Below are positions 35,478-44,200 of a stretch of DNA of 63,032 nucleotides, one piece after another. Where the stretch lies: assembly GCF_004522175.1 (NCBI RefSeq), contig NZ_SDEB01000022.1, positions 1 through 63,032 of the forward strand, given 5' to 3'. The position numbers and the translations under genes are program-made. Under the pieces are notes generated by a model. That model was not told where the DNA came from. It searched no databases and saw only the letters and a program-made list of their open reading frames with translations. Origin of the DNA: Paracoccus ravus (GTDB taxonomy: Bacteria; Pseudomonadota; Alphaproteobacteria; Rhodobacterales; Rhodobacteraceae). The number at the start of each line of letters is the position of its first letter. Within the stretch, counting starts at the first letter, position 1.

Positions 35478-36230
35478 ATGAAGCATATTCTGGTCGTCGA
35501 TGACGATCCCAAGATCCGCAGCCTTCTGCGCCGCTATCTCGAGGGTCAGGGGTTGCGCGTCTCGGTCGCGGCGGACCGCCGCGAATGCGAGGCGCGGATC
35601 GCGGATTTGCGTCCCGACATCATTATCCTTGACGTGATGCTGCCGGACGGCTCGGGCCTTGATATCTGCCGCAACCTGCATGAGCGTCGCCCGGATCTGC
35701 GGATCATCCTGCTAACCGCGCTGAAAGAGGATGTCGACCGCATCATCGGGCTGGAACTGGGCGCGGATGACTATCTGGGCAAGCCCTTCAACCCCCGCGA
35801 ACTGGTCGCCCGGATCAAGGCCGTGCTGCGCCGCTCGAGCGTCGATGATCCGCCTACGCCCGAGCCGCGGATCTATGGTTTCGCCGGTTTCACCGTTGAT
35901 CCGGGCCAGCGCCGTGGTCTTGCCGAGGATGGCAGCGAGGTCGAACTGACCGGTGCCGAATTCGATCTGCTGCATGTCTTTCTGGAACGTCCGGCGCGGC
36001 TCTTGTCGCGCGACCAGCTTCTGGACCTGACGCAGGGCCAGGGCCGGGGCCAGGGCCGGGGCCGGGGCCGGGGCCGGGGCCGCGATCCGCTGGATCGCTC
36101 GGTCGATGTGCTGATGAGCCGCCTGCGCCGAAAGCTGGCCGAAAAGGTGCGGGAAACGATCTTTCGCACGGTGCGGAATGGCGGCTACCAGCTTGCCATG
36201 CCGGTGACAGTCGGAAACGCGCGGGACTGA
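35478..36230 (+). CDS. OmpR-family response regulator with hexanucleotide-repeat insertion
   Basis: A 250-residue regulator. Receiver domain (1-118): VVDDDPK, phospho-acceptor Asp in IIILDVMLPDG, switch Lys in DYLGKPFNP. Winged-helix domain (about 140-245): LTGAEFDLLHVFLERPARLLSRDQLLDL, then RSVDVLMSRLRRKL and the wing NGGYQL. Between them, in the loop before the recognition helix, lies a Gly/Arg/Gln run encoded by eight 6-bp units (36033-36080). Relatives usually have only a few residues here (TRGRDAGPFDRS type). The frame is open, so the protein is made, but DNA binding may be altered. Its partner kinase immediately downstream is broken. Confidence 0.88.
   Translation: MKHILVVDDDPKIRSLLRRYLEGQGLRVSVAADRRECEARIADLRPDIIILDVMLPDGSGLDICRNLHERRPDLRIILLTALKEDVDRIIGLELGADDYLGKPFNPRELVARIKAVLRRSSVDDPPTPEPRIYGFAGFTVDPGQRRGLAEDGSEVELTGAEFDLLHVFLERPARLLSRDQLLDLTQGQGRGQGRGRGRGRGRDPLDRSVDVLMSRLRRKLAEKVRETIFRTVRNGGYQLAMPVTVGNARD
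36033..36080 (+). repeat. hexanucleotide tandem repeat (8 units) inside the response regulator
   Basis: Eight consecutive CRGGGC units, where R is A in units 1, 2 and 4 and G elsewhere. They encode alternating Gln or Arg and Gly. The unit is a multiple of three, so slippage would add or remove two residues per step without a frameshift. Confidence 0.9.
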
Positions 36231-36237
36231 GCCAAGG

Positions 36238-37317
36238 ATGAACTCGCTTAGGACCTGCATCGCCGCCCTCCTGATCGACGCGATCGCAGCCCCGCCCGGG
36301 GTGGGGCCGAGGCCCGCGCCATCGAATTCCTGCGCCATGCCCTTGCCCGGACGGGGGACCCCTTGGCCGCGCTGGTCACCCGCGAGCCCGGACAGGCCGC
36401 GCTGAGCGTGTCTGTCCCGGTCGGCGGCGAAAGCTGGCTCGTGCTGCCGCTTCCGGACCTGTCGCCGCCGCCGGAGCAACGGCGGGTTCTGGCGATCTGG
36501 CTTTCGCTGATGGGTCTGGGCAGCGCGGCCATTGCCATCCATGTCGCGGGAAGGTTGGTGCGCCCGCTGCAACTGATCGAACGGGCGGTGGAAAAGGTCG
36601 GCCCCGACGGGATGATGCAACCCTTGCCCGAGGCCGGTCCCGCCGAGGCGCGCGCCAGTTGGGCGGCGCGATGTAAAGCCGGATGCGCCTTGTCGCTGCG
36701 GCGGGGCACGACCTGCGCACTCCCATGACACGGATGCGCCTGCGCGCCGAATTCATCGAGGATGGCGAAGGGCGGCAGAAATGGCTCGCCGATCTCGAAG
36801 AGCCGGACATGATCGCCGACAGCGCGATCCGCGCTTCTGCGCGAAGAGGTCGGCCCGGATGCGATCGAAGCGCTGCGGCTGGACCGGCTCTTGACCGAGG
36901 TCGCCGAGGAATTGCGCGGGTTGGGTCACCCCGTAACGCTGGGTGCGTTGCCACCTGTCGAGGTCACCGCAGGGCCGCTCGCGATCAAGCGCGCGCTGCG
37001 CAACCTGATCTCCAATGCCGCGACCCATGGCAAGGGGGCCGAGGTGACGCTGGCCCGGCAAGGCGACGCGGCAATAGTGCGGATCCGCGACAATGGTCCG
37101 GGCGTCCGAGGACCTGATCTGGCGCGTGTTCGAGCCGTTCTTCCGCGTCGATCAGGCCCGGCACAAATCCGTGCCGGTGGCCGGGCTTGGCCTTGCCGTC
37201 GCGTGCGAGATCATCGAACGCCACAAGGGCAGCATCACCATCAGAAACCGCGAGCCGCAGGGGCTTGAGCAGATCTGCCGGCTGCCTCTTTCGCGACCAT
37301 CCGATCGGCGTCTCTAG
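36238..37317 (+). pseudogene. sensor histidine kinase, multiply frameshifted
   Basis: The kinase begins 7 nt after the response-regulator stop. Recognisable pieces lie in different frames. They are a linker with one membrane segment (VLAIWLSLMGLGSAAIAIHV) and HAMP start; HisKA AAAGHDLRTPMTRMRLRAEF; a dimerisation helix; HATPase ALRNLISNAATHGKGA and IRDNGPGV; then after another shift FEPFFRVDQARH and GLGLAVACEIIERH. At least four frame changes occur (near 36300, 36690, 36835 and 37110), and the first membrane helix is missing. The stop at 37317 shares a CTAG with the next, convergent gene. Confidence 0.88.
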
Positions 37318-38126
37318 GCCCGAGGCTGGCCCTCCGGTCTCGGGCGGATCTCGCCATCGACCAGAACCATGACATCGCCCCGGCTGGCGCGCTCGATCCG
37401 GGCCGAGACGTCCCAGACGCGGGCCAGAAGTTCGGGCCGCAGCACCTCGGACGGGCTGCCCGAGATTGCCAGCCTGCCCTGCGACAGGACCAGCAGCCGG
37501 TCTGCCCAGCGGGCGGCATGGGCCAGATCATGCAGCACCGCGATCACCGTCTTGCCCTCGCGCGCAAGGGCGCGGGCGATCGACAGGACGCGATGGCTGC
37601 GCGCCATGTCCAGCGCGGATGTGGGCTCGTCCAGCAGGATAAGGGGCGGGTCGCGCACCAGGACCTGCGCCAGTGCGACAAGCTGCATCTGCCCGCCCGA
37701 CAGATGCGACAGGGGCCGCAGCGCCAGCTCCATGACGCCGACCCGGTCAAGCGCGGCAAGGGCGCGGTGCTCGGCGCTGCGCCCCCCGGCCAAGCGTCCC
37801 GCCAATCCGCCTCCGGAATGGAGGGCGACGATTAGGCTGTCGAGGACCGACAGATCGCTGCCGCTCGCGCTTTGCTGGGGCATGAAGCCGATCAGCGCCG
37901 CCCGCTCGGCAGCCGGGATCTGGCGCAGATCGCGCCCGCCCAGGGTGATTTCGCCGCGATAGGGCAGGACCTGCGCGATGCTGCGCAGAAGCGTCGATTT
38001 CCCCGCCGCATTCGGACCGGCCAGGACGGTCAGCGCGCCGGGCTGGATCGGGGGCAGGTCTAGCCCGTCGATGACCCGGGCGCGGTCGCGGATGACGGTC
38101 AGACCGGCGATGGCGAGTCCTTTCAT
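37314..38126 (-). CDS. iron-siderophore ABC transporter ATP-binding protein (FecE type)
   Basis: A 270-residue ATPase. Walker A GPNAAGKSTLL, Q-loop IGFMPQQ, signature LSGGQMQLVALAQ, Walker B LILLDEPTSALD and switch His in VLHDLAHA match FecE/FepC/BtuD-type proteins. ATG 38126 is preceded by GGAGGACGCAG and overlaps the permease stop (ATGA). It is third in a binding protein-permease-ATPase operon next to siderophore genes, so it probably imports the ferric catecholate or its breakdown product across the inner membrane. Confidence 0.88.
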   Translation of the reverse strand: MKGLAIAGLTVIRDRARVIDGLDLPPIQPGALTVLAGPNAAGKSTLLRSIAQVLPYRGEITLGGRDLRQIPAAERAALIGFMPQQSASGSDLSVLDSLIVALHSGGGLAGRLAGGRSAEHRALAALDRVGVMELALRPLSHLSGGQMQLVALAQVLVRDPPLILLDEPTSALDMARSHRVLSIARALAREGKTVIAVLHDLAHAARWADRLLVLSQGRLAISGSPSEVLRPELLARVWDVSARIERASRGDVMVLVDGEIRPRPEGQPRA

Positions 38127-39166
38127 CTGCGTCCTCCGCGCGTCAGGATCAGCAGGAAAAAGATCGGCAATCCCACAAGCGAGGTCACGATCCCCAAAGG
38201 CAGCAGGATCCCCGGCACCAGCATCTTGGCCGCGACCGAGGCAAGCGAGGTCAGCAACGCGCCCGCGAAGACGCTGGCCGGCAGCAGCAGGCGATGATCC
38301 TCGCCCACGGCCAGTCGCGCCATATGCGGCCCGGCCAGCCCGACAAAGCCGATCACACCGACCAGAGACACGGCTGCCCCGGCGAGCAGGCTGACCCGGA
38401 TCAGCGCAAAGCGCCGCAGCCTTGCGACGTTCAGGCCAAAGGCCTCGGCCCGGTCGGAGCCCAGCCGCAGCGCCGTCATCTGCCATGCCGCACGCAGCGA
38501 AAAGGGCAGGCAGGCCGCCAGCACGAGCGCCAGCATGGCGATCCCATCCCACCGCGCCGAGGCGAGGCTGCCCATGGTCCAGAACACCAGTTGCTGCAAG
38601 GCGTCAGGCGAGGCGATGAACTGCACCAGCGCCAGCAGCGCGGCGGCGGTGAAATTGATCGCGATGCCCAAGAGGATCACCGTCTCGGTCCCGCCTCCGC
38701 GCAGGCTCGAGATCAGATGCAAGAGCCCAAGCGCCCCCAGCGAGAACAGGAAGGCATTGGCCGAGACCGCCCAATGGCCCGGCAGGCCCGGCACGGAAAG
38801 GCCGAGCACCAGCGCGACCCCCGCCCCCAGCGCCGCCGAGGCCGAGACGCCCAGCGTAAAGGGCTCGGCCAGCGGGTTCTCCAGTACGGTCTGCATCTCG
38901 GTCCCGGCGAGAGACAGCAGCGCGCCGACCAGCACCGCGAGGACCGCGACCGGCAAGCGGACCTGCCAGACGATGATGCTGTTCGTGGCCGATGTCTCGG
39001 GACCGACCAGCAGCGCATCGCGGATCTGTGTCAGCGTCAGGCCCGCCGGGCCCGAGCAGAGATCCAGCAGCATCGCGCCGAAAGCGGCAAGTGCCAGCGC
39101 GACGACCAGCCATGCGCGCCTGTGCTTTTGCCGCCGGTGGCTGGCAAGGATCTGTGCCGCAGTCAT
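38123..39166 (-). CDS. iron-siderophore ABC transporter permease (FecCD family)
   Basis: A 347-residue permease with about nine to ten helices. Family marks are LSLAGTEMQTVLENPLAEPFTLGVSAS near residue 95 and GVIGFVGLAGPHMARLAVGEDHR near 275. ATG 39166 overlaps the binding-protein stop; the longer reading to 39181 is out of register with it and is rejected. Only one permease gene is present, so it likely acts as a homodimer like BtuC, unlike FepD/FepG. Confidence 0.9.
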   Translation of the reverse strand: MTAAQILASHRRQKHRRAWLVVALALAAFGAMLLDLCSGPAGLTLTQIRDALLVGPETSATNSIIVWQVRLPVAVLAVLVGALLSLAGTEMQTVLENPLAEPFTLGVSASAALGAGVALVLGLSVPGLPGHWAVSANAFLFSLGALGLLHLISSLRGGGTETVILLGIAINFTAAALLALVQFIASPDALQQLVFWTMGSLASARWDGIAMLALVLAACLPFSLRAAWQMTALRLGSDRAEAFGLNVARLRRFALIRVSLLAGAAVSLVGVIGFVGLAGPHMARLAVGEDHRLLLPASVFAGALLTSLASVAAKMLVPGILLPLGIVTSLVGLPIFFLLILTRGGRR

Positions 39167-40287
39167 GGTTGGTCCAGCCACCAGCTGCCAGAGACCCGGA
39201 CCGGGGAAAAGCGCCGCTCCATCTCGTCGAGCGTCGCGTCGGGATCGAGATCGGCGAAAAGCTGCGGGTGAAAGCTTTTCGCCAGATATTCGACCAGCGC
39301 GACATGCAGGGGCGTGTCGTTGAACAGGTGCCAGATCGCATGGGTGCGGCCCTCGCGCACCGCCCGAAGCTGCGCGATCCCCGGCGCCGCGAGCAGAGCG
39401 CGAAAACTGGCCTGCGCATCCTCGTTCGGGACGCCCGCGCCAAGAACCAGCCCGCCGCGCGCCGCCATATGCTGGCCTCCGGTCGCAAGCAGGACATCGG
39501 GATCGGCGACCAGCAGATTCTCGAGCCCGACATTGCCCATCACGCCGGGCACCATCTCGCGTCCGATATTCTGCCCGCCCGCAGCCGTGATGAAGGCGTC
39601 ATACACCCCCGGACCGACAGTCGAGCAGCATTTTTCGGGCGTCGCGTGAACCTGCACAAAGACCCGTGCGGGAGCAGGCGCGGCTTGTTCGAGCCGTTGG
39701 CGGATCGCATCCAGACGGCTGCTGTAGAGTGCCGCCAGTTCGGTGGCGCGGGCCTCGGCACCGGTCAGGCGCCCCAGCAGCTCAAGGCTGGCCGGGGTGT
39801 TCTCGATGGGCTGGCTGAAAAAGTCGATGAAGGCGACGGGGATTCCCGCCGCGCGGATCTGGCTGATCGGCTGCTGCAATTGCGGGTCGGAATGATCCAT
39901 CAGCGACAGCAGCAAGAGATCGGGTTGCAGCGCGATGACCTGCTCGACCGAAATTTGGCGATTTCCCGCCCCCACGGTGGCAATCCCCGCAATCTGGGGA
40001 AAGCGTGCCGCATAGGCCGCGCTGGTCGCGGGGTCGATGCCCTTGTCCGTGCGCCAGCCTGCGACCAGTGCGACGGGATCCTTGTGCAGCATGCCCAGAA
40101 CGGTCAGGTGGCGACCCTCGCCCAGGACGATGCGCCGGGCCGGGGCGGGCAGGGTGACGCGCTGGCCCGTCACATCCGTGGCCCAGATATCGGCCCGCGC
40201 GGCCATGACCGTGCCCAGCACGAGCAAACTGGCAAGGCAAAGGCGCTGGATCGTCGCCATCCAGCCAAAGACGCGTTCGCGGTTCAT
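39163..40287 (-). CDS. iron-siderophore ABC transporter periplasmic binding protein
   Basis: A 374-residue FecB/FepB-type binding protein. A signal peptide (LCLASLLVLGTVMAARA) ends near residue 32. Mature motifs include TVTLPAPARRIVLGEG-like RIVLGEGRHL, EQVIALQPDLLLLS and LENLLVADPDVLLATGG. These are typical of cluster A siderophore/heme/cobalamin binders with a rigid helix linker. It is the first gene of the ABC operon, divergent from the esterase, and the 119-bp gap holds a candidate promoter. Confidence 0.87.
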   Translation of the reverse strand: MNRERVFGWMATIQRLCLASLLVLGTVMAARADIWATDVTGQRVTLPAPARRIVLGEGRHLTVLGMLHKDPVALVAGWRTDKGIDPATSAAYAARFPQIAGIATVGAGNRQISVEQVIALQPDLLLLSLMDHSDPQLQQPISQIRAAGIPVAFIDFFSQPIENTPASLELLGRLTGAEARATELAALYSSRLDAIRQRLEQAAPAPARVFVQVHATPEKCCSTVGPGVYDAFITAAGGQNIGREMVPGVMGNVGLENLLVADPDVLLATGGQHMAARGGLVLGAGVPNEDAQASFRALLAAPGIAQLRAVREGRTHAIWHLFNDTPLHVALVEYLAKSFHPQLFADLDPDATLDEMERRFSPVRVSGSWWLDQP

Positions 40288-40340
40288 ATTCTGTCCTTGG
40301 TCGTGATCGGGGGCCGAACGTCCCGCGCGCAGCGGGGCTG

Positions 40341-40370
40341 AAATGACTTTACCTGATTGGAATTGTCAAT
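40341..40370 (-). promoter_or_regulatory. candidate promoter for the siderophore ABC operon
   Basis: On the minus strand TTGACA (a consensus -35) lies at about 40368-40363, followed by 17 bp and a weak TCATTT. The -35 is embedded in an AT-rich GATAATTGACAATT stretch that is a plausible iron-regulator target, though it is only a poor match to a Fur box. No exact regulator could be assigned. Confidence 0.35.
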
Positions 40371-40406
40371 TATCCGCACCGCAATGCCCAGAACCGGAAA
40401 GCCGCC

Positions 40407-41252
40407 ATGACGACGCTTCCGCCGCGCGCGGGCCGCGAGGCCGAACTTGCGATCCTTGCCCATCCGCCGCGCAGCCATATCATCCAGTCCAGGGACATCC
40501 GCATTGATGCCCCGCCCGAACATGGCGGCGCCGAAACCTACCGCCTGTTCATCGCGCGGCCCCGTCTGGCGGTGCCGGGCGGATATCCGGCGCTTTACAT
40601 GCTTGATGGCAATGCGGCGTTCGACTTTCTCACGGGTGCGCTGCTCGAGGCCCATCCCGGTCTGGCGGTGGTCGGCATCGGCTATGCGACCGGCCAGCAA
40701 TTCGCGCGCGCTTCGCGTATCCGGGACTACAGCCCGCCTGCGAGCCTCGGTGCAGCGCTTCTTCCCGATCCGCATCATCCCGCGCGGCTGGCCGGCGGGG
40801 CGGAAAATTTCCTGCCGCGGCTGGTCGGGCCGTTGCGCGATGCCGCCGAGGCGGGACTGCCGGTCGATCCCGCCCGCAGGACGCTCTGGGGTCATTCCTT
40901 TGGCGGGCTGTTCAGCCTCTTTGCCGCCGCGACCGCGCCCCAGAGCTTTGCGCGCTACGCGATGATCAGCCCCTCGATCTGGTGGAACGAGGCGATTGCA
41001 CGGGATCTGGTCGATAAAACGGGTTTTGCCGCATCGACGCCGATCTATTTCGCGGTGGGTGATCGGGAAAAGCGCGGCAATGATCCGGGCCCCGAGCCGA
41101 CCGCGCCCCCGGCGGCGACGCTTGCCCTGCGCGATGCACTGGCCAGGCGCCCCGGCGTGGATCTGCGCGCCGAAATATTCAGCGGCGCGATACACATCGC
41201 CAGCCTGCCGGCCTCGCTGCCGCGGACGCTGGAACTGGCGGGGCATGGCTAG
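40407..41252 (+). CDS. Fes/IroE-like siderophore esterase (alpha/beta hydrolase)
   Basis: A 281-residue esterase of the esterase-D/Fes type. Features: YPALYMLDGNAAFDFL after the first strands, nucleophile elbow LWGHSFGGLFSL (GxSxG Ser near 165), SPSIWWNE, and a C-terminal His in GAIHIASLP. These are the features of IroE and the Fes catalytic domain, which cut the trilactone of enterobactin-like siderophores to release iron. There is no convincing signal peptide, so it probably acts in the cytoplasm. It is convergent with entF and shares the stop CTAG (41249-41252). Confidence 0.85.
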   Translation: MTTLPPRAGREAELAILAHPPRSHIIQSRDIRIDAPPEHGGAETYRLFIARPRLAVPGGYPALYMLDGNAAFDFLTGALLEAHPGLAVVGIGYATGQQFARASRIRDYSPPASLGAALLPDPHHPARLAGGAENFLPRLVGPLRDAAEAGLPVDPARRTLWGHSFGGLFSLFAAATAPQSFARYAMISPSIWWNEAIARDLVDKTGFAASTPIYFAVGDREKRGNDPGPEPTAPPAATLALRDALARRPGVDLRAEIFSGAIHIASLPASLPRTLELAGHG

Positions 41253-44200
41253 GCCTCGAGGGCGCGCATCCGGCGCGCCAGTTCCGGGCAGATGAGCCCT
41301 GCGGCGCTGGCGCTGATCATCTCGGCATGGCGCAGAGGCAGGTCGATCCGCTCAAGATCGCGGGCATGGGAATGCCAACGCGCCGGGTCAAAGCGGTGCC
41401 CGCTATGGCCGGCGGCGCAAAGATGCAGCAACGGGCCGTCAAATCGGCGATGCTCATGGGCGCGCAGCAGTCGGTTGGTGCCGCTGACCAGCCGGGTCAC
41501 GGCATCCAGCACGGTTTCGGGCAAAGCGGCCAGCGCGCTATCGCCCCGCCTGAGGAAATCCACCACTTTGGCGCGGCTGTCGAGTTCGGGATGGGCCTCG
41601 GGATCGTGCCCGGCAATGGCCAGAAGGGCGCGCAGCGACGCCGACTCGTCCTGTTCGGGCAGCGATCGCCAGGTCTCGGCCGGATAGGCGTCGAGCAGGG
41701 CCACCAGGCCCAGCTTTCGTCCCAAGCCCTGCAACTGAACCGCGACCTCCTGGGCGAGAACACCCCCCACAGACCAGCCCGCCAGATGGATCACGCCATC
41801 TGGTGCAATTGCGGAGATTTCGCGCGTATAGATCTCGGCCAGCGCGCGCAGCGAGGCGGGCAACGGGCCCCCGCCCAGCAAGGGGGACTGCAGCGCATGG
41901 ACCGCCCGATCGTCCAGTCCCAGCGCAAGACGCCGGTAACACCAGCCCAAGCCCCCGGCGGGATGAAACAGGAAGAGGGGCGCACCCCGCCCTGCGGCAC
42001 GCAGCGTCAGGACCATGCCCAACCCGGCATCCTCGCGGCGCGATTGCAGCGCGGCCGCCAGATCCGACAGGACCGGCGTCTCGAAGATCTGGCCCAGACC
42101 GGGATCTTGGCCGAATTCCTGCGCAATGCTCAGGATCAGGTTCAGGGCCGAGAGGGAATCTCCGCCAAGCGCAAAGAAATCAGCCTCGCGCAGGGGGGGT
42201 GCGGGCAGAGACAGGACGCGGGCATAAAGCCGCGCAAGCGTGGTTTCGACCTCGCCCTGTGCGGGCATGCCCCCTGATGACGGGGCGAGCGGGGCGGGCA
42301 GGGCCACGCGGTCCAGCTTGCCATTTGCCGTCACCGGCAGCGCGGGCAGGGCCATGATATGGGAGGGGATCATATGGGCGGGCAGATTGCGGGCCAGATG
42401 GCTTTGCAATTTCTCCTGCGCGTGGTCCGCGCCGGGCACGACATAGGCGACAAGCTGCGCGGTTTCGCCCTGCTGTCGCGCCAGCACGGCGGCCTCGGCC
42501 AGCATCCCGCTGGAAAGCAGCGCGGCCTCGATCTCGGCCAGTTCGACACGCATGCCGCGGATCTTGACCTGATGGTCGCGCCGACCCAGATAGATCACCG
42601 CTCCGTCCTCGCGCCGCATCGCAAGGTCGCCCGTCGCGTAGATCCTTTCGCCGGGCAGGAAGGGATCGGCAAGGAAACGCTCGGCGGTCAGTTCGGGCTG
42701 CCCCAGATAGCCCCGCGCCAATTGCACGCCGCCCAGGAAAAGCTCGCCCGCGACGCCCTGGGGGACGGGTCGGCCCAAAGGGTCGAGGATGTAAAGGCGG
42801 GTGTTCCAGACCGGGTCGCCGATCGGCAGGGGGGCGCTGTCGTCCTGCGGTCCCGCCTCCCAGAAACTCACATCCACGGCTGCCTCGGTCGGACCATAGA
42901 GATTGTGCAATTCTGCGCGGATGCGGGCATGGAACCGGTCGCGATGTTCCGGCGCAAGCGCCTCGCCCGAGCAAAAGACGCGCTTCGGGGAAAGCCCCGC
43001 CGAACCCGGCGAGGCCAGAAAGGCCGAGAGCATCGACGGCACGAAATGCGCGGCGGTGATCGCATTATCCCGGATCAGCGCCGCAATCGCCATCGGGTCG
43101 CGATGCGCGCCCGGCGGCGCCAGAACCAGCGTCCCGCCGCAGATGAAGGGCAGGAACAATTCCCAGACCGAGACGTCGAAGGTGATCGGTGTCTTTTGCA
43201 GAATGCGGTCCGAGGCATCGAAGCCGTAATGCGCGCGCATCCAGAGCAGCCGGTTCACGATCGCGCGGTGCTCGATCATCACGCCCTTGGGCTCGCCCGT
43301 CGATCCCGAGGTGAAAAGGACATAGGCCAGATCATCCGAGGCGGGCCGGGGCAGCGCCAATCCGGCAGGACGGCTCGGCCAGTTTCCGGGTGGCAGCGGC
43401 ACCGCCTGCCCGTCACAATCGAGCGTGGCTTCCGCAAGCAGGATCGCGGCCTCGGTGCGCGCGAGCAGCCGCGCCAGCCGGGCCGGAGGGTTCTCGGGGT
43501 CGAGCGGCACATAGGCCGCGCCGGCGCGCAGCACGGCCACAAGCGCCACGGCCAGATGCTCGGACCGGGGCAGGGCGACGGCGACCAGCTTGCCCGGCCC
43601 CGCGCCCAAGGCAACCAGTCGTTCAGCCAGCGCCCTCGAGCGCAGGTCCAGCTCGGCATAGCTCAGTCCGGTCGTGCCGAAACGCACGGCCTCGGATGCG
43701 GGATGCTTGGCCATCTGCGCCTCGATCAGCGCGGTCAGGCTGGTGGCTTCCAGCGGATGCTCCGTCGCGTTGACCTCCCGGATCTGACGGGCATGTTCGG
43801 CGGGCGTGACGGTCTGGACATCGGCCAGTCGCGCGGCCACCAGCGCCGCTTCCAGATAGGCGGCCAGCCGTTCGGCATGGCTTCGGGTCTGGTCCGTCGA
43901 GTAGAGTAGCGGATTGCTGTCGATCTCGAGCGCAAGACTGGCCTCTCCATCGCCCCGGAAGGTCACCGAGAGATCATCGACCGCCCCCGCGCCCAGAATA
44001 TGCAGATCGGCCCGAAGGCCCGCAAAGCGGGGTGCCACGTCAAAGGGTTGCAGGTTCACGATCGGGCCGTAAAGCCGGTCCTCGGCGGCGGTGCGATGCA
44101 GGTCGCGCCGCAATTGCTCGGAGCGGTAGCGCCCGTGCCGACGGATGCGCGCCAGTTTTGCCGCGCCCCGTGCCAGAGATTCGGCCAGCGGCACATTCTC

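Noticed and set aside
40355..40374. Possible Fur box between the binding-protein and esterase genes
   Set aside because: Half-site symmetry is poor and a consensus -35 element explains the AT-rich core better.
42359..43909. 516-codon frame antisense to entF
   Set aside because: Shadow of the adenylation domain coding strand with biased His/Arg/Gln content.
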